Source of the DNA: Paramacrobiotus metropolitanus
Taxonomy: Eukaryota > Tardigrada > Eutardigrada > Parachela > Macrobiotidae
Length of the DNA: 64,000 bases
NCBI RefSeq assembly: GCF_019649055.1
Contig: NW_026570225.1
Coordinates: 2,542,001-2,606,000, forward strand
Direction of reading: 5' to 3'
Positions 12,008 through 23,206 of this stretch are shown in pieces. Numbering within the stretch: position 1 is the stretch's first letter; the number at the start of each line of letters is the position of its first letter. The notes beneath the pieces were generated by a model. The model made no database searches, was not told the origin of the DNA, and saw only the letters and a program-made list of their open reading frames with translations. Both the position numbers and the translations under genes were made by a program.

Positions 12008-13164
12008 GGTAGATTTGCAATTAATTATAAATGGGTGAAGTCATGAAGTCAACGATAAAATCATAAAAAGGTAAAGACCACAACTTGACAACTTCAGTAC
12101 GTACATCTGCGACGGTCTACAAGTGAGGCAACACCGCCAACACGCCAACATAAGTGAACAACCAAGCCATTTTACACATAGACATTTAATAGACATTTTT
12201 CGCAGCTCCGTTTCTAATAGACATATCATCCGTTTTTACCAAAGACAGCGTAAAAAGATGGGTACTCCTAATAAACTTAAAATTCAGCTTGAAAAGTCGA
12301 AAACAGAATTACAGATGGCTGAAAAACTGAAACCACAACATCGGCGCATTTGGTTGTAATTTGTACATCCAGTTCCAACAGCTATCAGACCTGTAGTTCC
12401 ATTTCCACTTCTTTCGGTTTGCAGTTAGCTGTTGGCCGGTGCTTTTTATTTTTTATGGTTTAAGAATCGATTAGCCGTTTTTTTATGATTCAAAAATCGA
12501 TTAATTAATGGTAAGTAGTCTAAGTACTAACCCAAATTTTGCAAAAAAATTAAAATCGTCAATTTTAATAAATATAAATCTGATTAGCTTGGATAGGAAT
12601 ACTGTACTGAGTTAATATTTAAATAAGTAATAATCATTACGTGATAACTTTTGTCTTGCAATACCGAGTCACCGTCAACTGATAAGTGATAATTGCAAAT
12701 CAATAGTCTATTACTCTATTTGATACAATTATTGCATCTACCGTTAATTTAAAAAATAAATTGGACATTGGCTCGTTTCGCACCGGTTTACCAGGAACGT
12801 GGACGCAGTTGGAAATCCCAGTAGTTTCTTTTTCGCAATTGCCAAACAACACCAACCCTAACAATGGACTGATTCAGTTCTTTACATGTTGCAGTACTCG
12901 TGTTGGTGTTCTGCAATTGCAGTAAACAAAAATTGTGCTTACTGTACTTGTACAATAACTTCAGCTATTGGAAAAAGGGTCAGCCGATTTCATAACGAGG
13001 AATTAGAAAAGTGACGGGAAAGGTTATAAATTGTTTAGGTTTGCGCGGGTTGCATATGCGTCTGCAATTACATACTTGTACTACAAAGTTAGAGATTATA
13101 CAGTGCAGTGCTTAATTTCTTTCGCACTGCGAATCCGTTTGAACTTTTGTCGCCACTCGTCAGC
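12008..13164. other. Divergent intergenic region, no gene recognised
   Basis: This AT-rich stretch separates GatB (minus) from NME7 (plus) and presumably carries both promoters. A short plus-strand frame at 12258-12359 (MGTPNKLKIQLEKSKTELQ start, 33 residues) has a lysine-rich helical look, but it has no splice context and no recognised family. I do not call it a gene. Confidence 0.4.
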
Positions 13165-14941
13165 ATGGTACGGTTCATGGGAATTATTGGGAAGCGTGTT
13201 TTACTGAGGTTTACAAAATGAAATTATGAAAGACAGCGTGTGAAGTTGTGAACTGGTATTCTTAGGATCTGGAGGGCTATGCTTTTAATGTTGTTTGGGA
13301 TTACGAAGGGAATATACGACAGTTTCTGCTGCGATTTTATCCCTTCCAAGAGGCTGTCGAAATGGTAAGGCCGTATGAGAGCACTTTCAGCGGTAATTCT
13401 GCCTAGATATATCACCGAATATTTTATATCTAAATATGTTAAACAAGAATAAGTTTTTGTGAATATTTGTTAATTTTTCTCACTCTTGATAGGTCGACGT
13501 GCTGAAACGGAAGGTATTTGTGAAGCGAACGAAAATTCCCGGTGTGCAGTTGGCGCATTTGAATGTTGGGAGTACGGTGTCGGTTCTCAACCGACAGCTG
13601 TTAGTGATGTCCTTTGCGGATGAAATTACGCGGCAAGCCATGGAGAAGTTATTTCAGCGGTTAGTTGCTGCCGCGTAACTATAAAGTACTCAATGCAGAT
13701 CACGCTTTTGGATGCGCAGTTCACTGAAAACAGGACCTTACCGTTAGCGAAAAACGTGTGTTTCGTTAGAACAGTTGTGATATTCAAAGTCAACCTGCAC
13801 ATGGGCTCCGTCCTGGACAGTCTCACATCGGGTGGTCTGTCCAACTTGATGACTGTCACCCGCATTAAAATGCTGGTGCTGCAGAAAGAGGAAATCCTGA
13901 AACTGGGCTTGGTTGGACAGTGTCATTTCACGTGGGTTAGCAGTGGCCAATGCTGTATCAGCAGTATTTGCCGGTAAGACGCTCATTTCACAGTGCGTGT
14001 GGCTCTGTAGTGCGCCATCCGTGTGTGCTGAGGTCACCGGGCAGGATGCAGTGAAGCACTGCCAGGATGTGCTGGGAGCAATCAGCAGCTGCTTCGACAT
14101 CCAGGATTTCTGTTATGCCGCTCCTGACGTGTCCACAGCCGACTGGACGTTACGCTCCATTTTCGATAAACCCCGGGCGAATACCGCGATATGCGATGGT
14201 TCGGGAATGTTGTGTCTCATTAAGCCACATGCTATTCGCGAAGGTACTGTAATAAGACTGGAAGCGCGGTAACCGTAATATATACCTGTCTAAATCGTGT
14301 GATTTGTTAGCTTGTTGTCAGAAGCCGAGCGATGTTTGATTTTTCTAGGTTCACTACCGAAAATAATTAAGCACATTCTCAATAACGATTTTGTGGTTAC
14401 CGCCATTGAAACCGTCGTTATGAACCGAAATTCGGCGGAAAGCTTCTTGGAGCTGTACAAAGGAGTCGTTCCAGAATACCTGGTAAAGAAAATACAGTTT
14501 TCTGTTTTTGGGGTTGGGATTTGCGATTACTGTGCAGAAAAAGTTCAACTTTTTGCTTCATGCATGCATTGTACTTAATTCATAGGCATGGGTGGATCAC
14601 ATGGCCTCCGGTCCATCGGTTGCAATGGAAGTGCGACATTTGGAGAGTGGAACATACGACAAGTTCCGAAAATTAGTCGGTCCCACCGACCCGGTACGAT
14701 ATACAGTAAACATATCAACTCAACATATATAACCGTTTCGCACACTTTCATACATAACAACTTAACATATATAACCGTTTTGTTTCGTTTTGTTCTGCAG
14801 GGAATTGCAAAAACGATCAGACCGGATACCTTGCGAGCTTTGTTCGGACGGGACAAGATTCTCAGCGCTGTACAGTGTACGGATTTGGAGCGGGACTGTG
14901 CCAGCGATCTTGAATTCATGTTTAATTACATTGCCAAATGA
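13165..14941 (+). CDS. NME7: NME7-type nucleoside diphosphate kinase, both active-site His lost
   Basis: NME7 has a DM10 domain and two NDPK domains, and works in the gamma-tubulin ring complex and as a microtubule inner protein of cilia. Exons read here: 13266-13364, 13493-13659, 13770-13973, about 14011-14243, 14349-14482, 14586-14693 and 14801-14941. DM10 is clear (FYPFQEAVEM, FVKRTKI, LNRQLLVMSF). NDPK-A is diverged: IKPDA is FKVNL, and the active-site His position (AAHGPDS in relatives) is not His. NDPK-B is well kept (LCLIKPHAIREG, LYKGVVPEY, MASGPSVAMEV, IRPDTLRALFG), but NAVHCTD reads SAVQCTD, so its catalytic His is Gln. The linker between the NDPK domains is short. The first coding exon is uncertain; an ATG at 13165 is a candidate, but its splice phase is unproven. 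Confidence 0.88.
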
Positions 14942-15083
14942 TTGTGTTTCTCTTGCCAAATTAAATGTACTCGTATTAAATGTTTTCAGTTTCTACGTGT
15001 ATTTCCTTCTTTCTTCCAGACTTCCTTTGTTTGTTATTTGCTAATTTTCCATACGAGTCTGTACTGCTTTTTTACACCAAGTC

Positions 15084-15089
15084 AATAAA
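15084..15089 (+). terminator. Candidate poly(A) signal for NME7
   Basis: AATAAA occurs 143 bases after the NME7 stop codon, with no intervening gene on this strand. Placement fits a normal 3' UTR. Transcript ends were not available to confirm it. Confidence 0.45.
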
Positions 15090-15646
15090 ATTATGAGAGA
15101 AATTCATAGTCAGTAATGCAATAAGTATTACTAGCGCGCAATTCCAGTCGAAAATCTTCGACTATTTCCTCCAGAAAGCTACTATGTAGAATACAGCACT
15201 AACTCGTACATTTTTTTCCACTTTTGCTCGTATTGTACGGTAATCTCATTAGTGATTAGTCTGCCGATATTTATTACAATGATGTCAAATGTTTATTAGA
15301 TGGTACTTTAAACTGTTTAAAGTATTACATAACACACATATTATTAGATGCCTCTGTTTAATATGCTTCAAAGCTTGCAGCGGACGGCAGTTACCGGTTT
15401 GATACGATAACACGTGCTGGTGAACTGATTTGTTTTTGCTTTTTGGCATTCGCTTATTTCGGTCTGTTGACAGCTTTTGCAATCAGCTTAAACCGCACTT
15501 GTTACCTATTTTCTCGAAGTTGTTTTGCTGGGAGAATTCCTGCTGAAATAATTTGTTTTTGGCTTTCTGGTTCATTATTAACTGCTTATTCCTTTACGCC
15601 ACGAATTCAGGATATCCTTTAAGTTAAGCTACACATATTGCAAAGA
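15090..15646. other. Intergenic between NME7 and ALDH8A1
   Basis: AT-rich spacer without a supported exon or RNA gene. It should contain the promoter and 5' UTR of the aldehyde dehydrogenase gene. Confidence 0.4.
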
Positions 15647-18189
15647 ATGTCGTCCGCTCGAATTAATGGAAACCTTGCTGAACGCGAACAAGTCATTATT
15701 TTGGAGAATTTCATTCGTGGAGAATTTGTCGCGAGCGAAAACTTAGGATACATTAACAGTTATGAGCCATCCACTGGACAGGTATGGGCGCAATTGCCGG
15801 ATTCCGGCGACGAAGAAGTCTGTCGAGCAGTTACTGCGGCGAAAAATGCATTCCCAAAGTAAGTACTGTTAGCACTTTTCAGTACTTGTAGTTGATCATT
15901 GGTATAAGTAAGTAACAATAATAAGTTGACTCTTTTTACTTACTGTATTCTTGGTACTTATTAAGTTATTCTCACTACTTTTCATGCGTTTTGCAGTAAT
16001 TATATTCATTACAAGTCTGATTGCGTTCGGATTTGTAAGGGCTATAGCAGCTTTTGCAGAATCTGTTGCTGGTTGCAAGCTATTTTCGGCAGTTTTAGCA
16101 CGCGGAAGCACGTCGTAATTACCGCGTAGGTAATGTTTTTCAGATGGTCTTCACTTTCGACGCACGAACGAGCGTCCTACCTCAACAAAATTGCCGATTT
16201 AATCGAACAGCGGCTGGATGAATTCGCCGAAGCTGAATCGCGCGATTCCGGTAAACCCGTGGCATTGGCGAGATTAGTCGACATTCCCAGAGCGGTGCAT
16301 AATTTCAGATTTTTTGCTTCCGCTGTTCAGCATTACATTTCCACGTAAGTGTTACTTTCTTACAAGTTACACACATGTATCTAAATGTTGGGAAAGTTGC
16401 GCAGTCACCAGTAAAAATCGCGGTGGCTTTCAGTAAGTATGACAGCGCTGTTTCAGTTTTAAATGTATTTCCGTTTTCTATTTGTTTATGTTTTGGTGAC
16501 AGCAAACGGCTCTTCTCTGTGCACCAGTTTCGTTTAACCGTGGTTGATATGCGCGTGAGGTGGACAAACTAACTTGTTCATTTGTTTCGCCGTAGCTCGA
16601 ATTTTAACGATCAGCATGGTGCTTTAAACTACGTTCACCGCTCGCCAGTGGGTGTGGCTGGACTGATATCGCCCTGGAATCTACCGCTTTATCTGCTCAC
16701 TTTCAAGATTGCGCCGGCGATTGCCGCTGGTAAACAGTATGCGATGGTCTGAAATTACGAAAGTGGTTGTTAATCATGAGATCTGTTAGGCTGCACGGTG
16801 GTTGCAAAGCCAAGCGAAATGACATCGGTCACAACTTGGATGATGTGTAAAGTATTCCAGGACGTAGGTAAATAATCATCCGGCAAGTTGGCAGAATATC
16901 CGCTGATAAGGAAAAACCATTTTTGTCCGTGAACTGCAGGACTTCCGGCTGGCGTTGTGAATGTGGTTTTCGGCTATGGTGGGAAAGTTGGAGAAGCATT
17001 AGTCAAACATCCAGACGTTCCAGTAATCTCTTTTACCGGAAGTACACCGATTGGCCAACGGATTACGGCCGTTAGTGCGCCTTTTTGCAAAAAGTTATCA
17101 CTCGAGGTAAATCGGGCATGATGGATAACTGGAACCGGATAGCGAGAGATGTTGGTATTCCTGCTGATTTTAGTTGGGAGGAAAGAACGCCGCTATAATT
17201 TTCGATGACGTGAACCTCGACGAAGTCGTGCCTGGTTCTGTCCGTTCGAGTTTCATGAACCAGGGCGAAGTGTGCTTGTGCAGCAGTCGAATTTTCGTGC
17301 AGCGTGGAATCTACGACGAGTTCCTCACGAAATTTACAGAAGCTGCAAAGTAAAGCCATGTTGTGCAAATGTGCGGGTAATCATAAATTGCATAGGATGG
17401 TTGCAGGAAATTTAAAGTGGGCGTTCCGAGTGACCCATCCGTAAACATGGGTGCCCTGATCAGTGAACAGCACCGCGAGAAAGTCAGAAGCTTCATCCAG
17501 CTGGCGGAAAGTGAAGGTGCAACTATCAATTGCGGAGGCGATCAAGTTCCTGAATGCATTCCAGAAACCCATAAAAACGTGCGAAAACAAATTTGTTCTT
17601 TAGTTGAAACGACTAACTTGCTTGTTTCGTTTCTAAATCACTATTGCAATAATTCCTGAGACATAAGCATGATATACGGCGGGCAGAATAGCACGAATGT
17701 CAAGATGTTGCTCTGTGTCGTTATGAGAATTATGCTTTTAGGGATATTATCTTGCTCCTACTGTAATTAGCAACATTTCCGACCGGTCGCCGTGTATGCA
17801 GGACGAAATTTTCGGCCCCGTGACCTGTGTGGTTCCATTCGATAACGAGGAAGAGGTGCGCGCTTGGCACATTTTTGTACTTACGTGCCGCGTAATTGCA
17901 GTTTGCATGCGAATTGCACTTGTGATTATGATTTTGTCAACAGGTGGTTGAGCGCGCCAATGCCGTCAAGTACGGACTGTGCGCTGTGGTGTGGACGAAG
18001 GATCTGAGCCGAACACATCGCTTGGCCCGGAAACTGCATGTCGGCACCGTGTGGGCCAACTGCTGGCTGGTCCGGGATTTGAATATGCCGTTTGGAGGGT
18101 CGAAGGCGTCGGGGATTGGGAGAGAAGGCTGCAAGGAATCGCTGGATTTCTACACTGAATCCCGGACAGTCTGTATAAAACTCGGTTAA
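15647..18189 (+). CDS. ALDH8A1: ALDH8A1-type aldehyde dehydrogenase
   Basis: This is an NAD-dependent dehydrogenase of the ALDH8A1 group, which oxidises 2-aminomuconic semialdehyde in the kynurenine (tryptophan) pathway in the cytosol. Nine exons join in frame (15647-15858, 16144-16344, 16596-16729, 16790-16867, 16940-17106, 17174-17349, 17407 to about 17579, 17742-17855, 17944-18189). Diagnostic stretches include [62 protein letters not shown] and [11 protein letters not shown]. Catalytic Glu lies in LSLELGGK and catalytic Cys in NQGEVCLC; the EIFGPV and [13 protein letters not shown] motifs are intact. The family match runs full length, with no sign of decay. The start is the ATG of MSSARING, the only one before the conserved N-terminus. 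Confidence 0.93.
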
Positions 18190-18945
18190 GTCTGTTTTCT
18201 CACTGTACACACATTTCTCAGTAACTCCGTATTGCCATTTTGACGGTATTTTTGCAGGCATAAGTATGCTCAATGGCTTTGTTAGTATTTTTTGTGTGCC
18301 CTTCTATGGGTGACTGTAACTGGTAGTTCGCTTTTTTTGGCAGTCTGGGGTAGGCCGTGCTGTATTACAATACGTCGATACGCACTGTTTTTTTTTGTGG
18401 GACGCTTAGCGACATTTATGATTTTCATAGTTTTAATGTTGAAGGGTTTTATGCGAAATAGCAAATTAAAAACTCGATGTGCACCCTGTTGTGCAATACT
18501 GAAAGTATCAGTTATTGAATTATTATTCGATCAAAGTAACATAAAGCGCAAACGCGGACACACTTCTTTGCAGACTAATTGCAGTTAAAATTTTAAGCAT
18601 TGAAAAAACAACCAAAACCTTTGTCCTCCCTTGAGTTAAAAGATAACGTACTTATGCAACACCGCTGGAGCATTTCCTTTAATTGACAGCCAAACTAAAA
18701 CGCTGCTCTAGAAAAGCAGTAGAATGCGCTTCTCCACTCAGTTCACGAATTTTTCGACCCATAAAATGCAGCAGTTCGCTTAAAGCTTGGCCGAACACAC
18801 GCTACACACCTAACGTTGCAACCACCAAAGGATTAAAAAGATCAATTTAAAAATTAGTTGCAGGTAATGTCATAATTAATTATGGTGAGGCGCTGGCAGT
18901 AACTACCCACGTCAACTGCCTTCAAAAGCCGATTCATTTGTCCGA
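18190..18945. other. Intergenic between ALDH8A1 and DUF2807 copy 1
   Basis: No supported coding exon. A plus-strand frame at 18292-18588 is rich in hydrophobic residues but has no family match, no splice partners and AT-driven composition, so I do not call it. Two genes converge here, so the interval mainly holds their 3' ends. Confidence 0.4.
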
Positions 18946-19856
18946 TTAAGCCGATTGAACTGTTCCTCGATCTTGTTCATCTTTAGACACGTTACTTGTT
19001 CCCTGCGTTCTGACCACAGCGTCATCGGTGGCTGACGCTTTTATTTCCTGGCTGGCGTTCACTTCCGCCTGGCCACTTCCGTTGGCGGTTGTACTAATGG
19101 TCGCGGCGTTCAGGCCGAACCCATGGAACACTCCGGAACCGCTGACCTATACCGACAAAACGAAATTCTCTGCACTTCCTAATTGCGAAGTTATGATTGG
19201 ATTACCGAAAACACAACGACGAAATTTCGTCGATATCATGTACTCTCATTGTAATTGCAGTTGTATCGTTAGTTGTAACTTGGCTACTACTATTCTTAAA
19301 ATTAGTAGGCAGTACATACCACAACGTTAGCGTTATCCGTAGTTCCCGATAGCGTGATAGTGCCACTGTTGGCCAGTACGGCGTTGATATTCTTACTGGT
19401 CACGGAACCGATCATGCTGGCCGACTGCGAAACCACCACAACCACGGTACTAGCTTCGATATTGGCAATCACTTGAGCCGATCCACTAACCACGATGCGG
19501 AACACTTGCCCTTTCATATTACTACGGGACGTAATCTGAGCCGGACCGGCCGCCACCAAATTTATAATGGATTTAGTAGTTACGGCGATTTGAAGAATCC
19601 CAGTGAACTTTGTGTCCCAGTTGTTAAAGCGGATTTTCAGGGTGCCATTCTCCACGACCGTCTCCACGGCCTTGATGAAATCCTTGTTGGAACCGGATAA
19701 CACGATGGAATCTTTATCGCCGATATCCACATTGATAGCGAATGGTCCATCGACGGCGATGCCGTTAAACGGTTCTTCTACTTGCCGCGTCTCTGAAAAC
19801 TGGCCGTATCCGGAAGCAAACAGTCCACACAAAACCAACACGACATATCCCGACAT
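18946..19856 (-). CDS. Secreted DUF2807/GIN-like beta protein, copy 1
   Basis: Two exons (19856-19320 and 19146-18946) give a 245-residue protein. A signal peptide (MSGYVVLVLCGLFASGYG) is followed by a repetitive beta-rich body opening with FNGIAVDGPFAINVDIG and ENGTLKIRF, the signature layout of DUF2807 (head GIN domain). That family is best known as surface or secreted proteins in bacteria; its function is unknown. The body is Ser/Thr/Val-rich with alternating hydrophobic residues, as expected of a stacked beta solenoid. The tail matches copy 3 (33984-34977): both contain a TDNAN or ADNAN phrase, then FHG and a near-terminal (D/K)RGT or DKGT. Intron positions differ between the two. It lacks a membrane anchor, so I expect it to be extracellular. 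Confidence 0.78.
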
Positions 19857-20595
19857 TTTCAGGCTTTTTCGTAGATATCTATTGTTTTTCTCCGAAAAAC
19901 CTCTTGCTACTCACCGTCAGATCAGCAAAGGCAAGTGAAAATGTGCGACAGACCGCAAATATCAGATCAAGTGTCAAAAACGCTGCGGGCAATTCCTCAC
20001 CTACTCAGTAGCTGGCCGGCGAAACAGTATTGTACGTAACTGGAGAGAGACGACTCCGGCCTTTTTATTATGTAATATCAAAGAGGAAACGTTCTGCACT
20101 AACGGTCGCCGTAAAGTTCAGCCGCACTTATTTATTGTCTTACCAGATTCACTTTCTATTAACACACCGTGTCTGACACGTTTCGCCTTGTAATTTTAAC
20201 AAGTGCATCATAACACAAAACTACTGGTTACGTTGTGATAAATAACACCGACTGGATACAGGCCGCTTTTTTTTGTAATTTTACTGGCGATAACTGTTTG
20301 ACGGTTTCTATTACCGCCTGTCTGACATATTAATAGCAGACATACAAACGACAACATATTTATTCGGGCTACACTCAGGCAGTTTTACTGGCACTTAACA
20401 AACTCAGCAGTTTTCTAGCAATACAAATGTGCACTCATGCCACGAGACAGATCAATGTTTCGGCAGGAATACTAACAACTTTGTAAATAACGCGCACACG
20501 CAGGCAATTCAAAAAGTATAACAATACGATCCTCTATAAATTGATAGAACGAATGCAAAACTGAACAACCATTACAAGACACTGATATGACTCAT
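19857..20595. other. Intergenic, no gene recognised
   Basis: AT-rich spacer between DUF2807 copy 1 (its 5' side) and the RAD21 3' end. A minus-strand AATAAA near 20359 could serve RAD21. I see no exon or RNA gene. Confidence 0.35.
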
Positions 20596-23206
20596 CTATT
20601 TTGAAAATTCTATAAACCGTGATCCCTTCTTTAACCAGATTTCCCCATAAGGGACCTCCTGTTCCACATCCACAGCCTGCAGTTTCTTCAACACGAGGGC
20701 ACTGTAGAAGCGCTGCGCCACTTCCTTTCGAGATCGCCGTCCCCGGATAAGCTCTTCAAAATTGACCGACTGCGATCCGTCGGATTTACTGTGTCGAGGA
20801 GTGTGACGACGGGTTAAAAGCGCAGAGAACTGGTCGAAAACCTCTTTCGTTCGCTTGCTCATCTTGTCATAATCCTCCGCATGCTAGATTACCACAGGAG
20901 CAACTCTTGGGTAATTCAAACGTAAATTAATCTCATAAACATAGCGGAAAGTGTTCTTACCGCCTCTTCATCTTCCCCTTCCCCTTCGTCACCAGCACGG
21001 CGTTTAGCCGGTCGCTGTGTATCGGATGAGAGAACGTCTGAGCCCGGCACCTGCATGTCCGGAGACCCTTCCATTGTATGATGGGATCGCTTTCCCTTCG
21101 ACTGCGGTGATCGTACATCAAAATCATCTTGAACGAGAACGCTATTGAATCCTGGCTGAGGCAGCTCTGCATCGTCTGCATAATTGGTGTAATCTACAAA
21201 ATATACACCAGTTAGAACACAAGCACTTGTGAGTGTACCAGGATGTATTAAAAAACAATCCAATTTACAATCCAGAAAATAATGAACGCGATTATAATAA
21301 CATAATTATATGAAATGACAAATCTTCTATTATACTAATAACATCAAATCAAGCAAACCGATGAAAGCACGTACTGAGTGCATCCTGGAATATCTGCGAA
21401 TACCGTTCTACACTGTTATCCAACTTATCCGGGAAAAAACTGTCCGCCGGGTCTGTCCGAGGTACAACAGCGTGGTTGAAAGCGTCCGCAAAGAACTGCA
21501 ATAGTCGAAGTAACAATTTATGAGCAGTCATCCTACAAGCCTAAACTTGGTGAACTGCTCACATTGGTCAGCTTTTGTGACAATCCCATAACACCATCCT
21601 CAAAATAGATTCCTGGATATTTCCACATCTTATCTCCCATAGTAACTTCCCGTAAATACAACAGCTTATCGCTCCTTGGGCCAAGCTCAAGAGTGCGAAC
21701 AATATCGCTGGGATCTTGTAGTTGAGCCCGCATCTGATCACTGGAGATGACTTTCTGCTCATCGATGATTAAACGCCGCCGACGCTTTGCTCTGACACGA
21801 TCCTTAATCGGTTGATTTCCACCAGGAAGTGCCGGAAAGACTGCCGCCAAATCATCTAAATGCCGCACACTGGCAGCTTCAGACGGACCAATGGAATGGG
21901 CAACTGTGGAGCAAAGCGTTGCTGTTTACTGCATTAACTGCTTGTAATCGCAATTTACCAGAAGTAGCTCGTGATCGTTCGCCGGTGAAGAGCTCTTGTC
22001 CGGGTGGGAGATCAGTACTGCCGGGTGCTACAGCGGGGATTTCGGGAAACGGCTCAACCCCTGCACGAGTACAACACGATGTTACCCAGTTAATACCGTG
22101 CGCCCACTAACCGCCGTACGAACTTCACAATCACTATCAGTTTGTGACTTTGTTCACATTTAACCTAAAATACCTGAATCAACTGAGTCTGGAACCACTT
22201 GGATCTCCGGTAACAGTTTTCCTTCCTCGCTGAGCGATGGTTGTCTCTCACCGTCTGCGGGACGCACCGGTTCTTCAGGAATGACACTGCTCATCATCAG
22301 ATCGTCCAGATTCAGGTTCATTTCGCCTAAGACAACAACAATAGCAACGAATTAAAATCAGACCAGATCCACACCGGTCATGAAGTGGTACCGAAATCAT
22401 CCTGAAGAGTGTCATCTACAATTCCCTTGGTAAGCCCGATAATCGTCTCTTTAAGGGTAATGCTGTCAGGATCTGCCTGGTTCGCTTCGAATCGCTTTTT
22501 GAGCTCAGCGTCGCTGCAAAGGTAAAAGAATCAGACGCACATCAACGTGTTCACACGCTAGAACAGCGTATGCAGAAAACAGCCGAAAGTCTTATAATTC
22601 TGACCCAAACTGCGAATACTGATATTCGAAATCTAGTGCGATGAGACATTACGTCATCTGCGTCAGAATCAGCTGCCAAGTCGAAATTGTGTCACTACGG
22701 GTTTTACCTGAGTTCTTCCATATCCAGCTCAAAATCAATTTCAACCATGGCAAATTCCCGCTGTGTGAAGTTGATTTCTTTTTCTTGCGCTGGCAGTGTG
22801 ATCGAGCTCTTACTGGCCATGCGCTGTTCCGGTGGCAAATCAATGATAACAGGTCGGAACGCCTGTTTGATTTTGCTGAGCGCTTCATTGCAGTCTTGCA
22901 GCAGGTATTTCGCTTTGCGTGAATGAATGCGTACTACTCCCAACAACAAGTGCCCAGATGTGCGCAGTGCCAATTTAATCTAACACCAGAAGATTCTTAA
23001 CCACGTAAACTTCGAAGGTGCTTACTGTTAACATGAGATACTAGAAAGAGTACTGTCAGTACCTTGGGATTTAGAAGATTTTCCACAGTTTCTTCGATAT
23101 CCGTTTCGTACACATGAGTTTTGGTAAGCTTGCGTTCCCAGTGTGCGGCCAACCATACTTTAGCCAAAGGGCCTTTCTTACTCAGCACGAAATGTGCGTA
23201 AAACAT
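20596..23206 (-). CDS. RAD21: Cohesin kleisin subunit RAD21/SCC1
   Basis: This is the kleisin that closes the cohesin ring on SMC1 and SMC3 and is cut by separase at anaphase. Nine exons join in frame (23206-23063, 22979-22708, 22513-22392, 22326-22174, 22060-21959, 21903-21563, 21495-21375, 21193-20961, 20883-20596), giving 591 residues, close to animal RAD21. The N-terminal SMC3-binding domain is unmistakable ([55 protein letters not shown]). The central [14 protein letters not shown] and [11 protein letters not shown] block and the C-terminal SMC1-binding winged helix ([26 protein letters not shown]) are present. The region between holds acidic and Arg-rich stretches where separase sites normally lie. 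No damage is seen. Confidence 0.94.

Noticed and set aside
18292-18588. Plus-strand hydrophobic 98-codon frame
   Set aside because: The hydrophobicity comes from T-rich DNA. There is no supporting start context, domain or splice partner.
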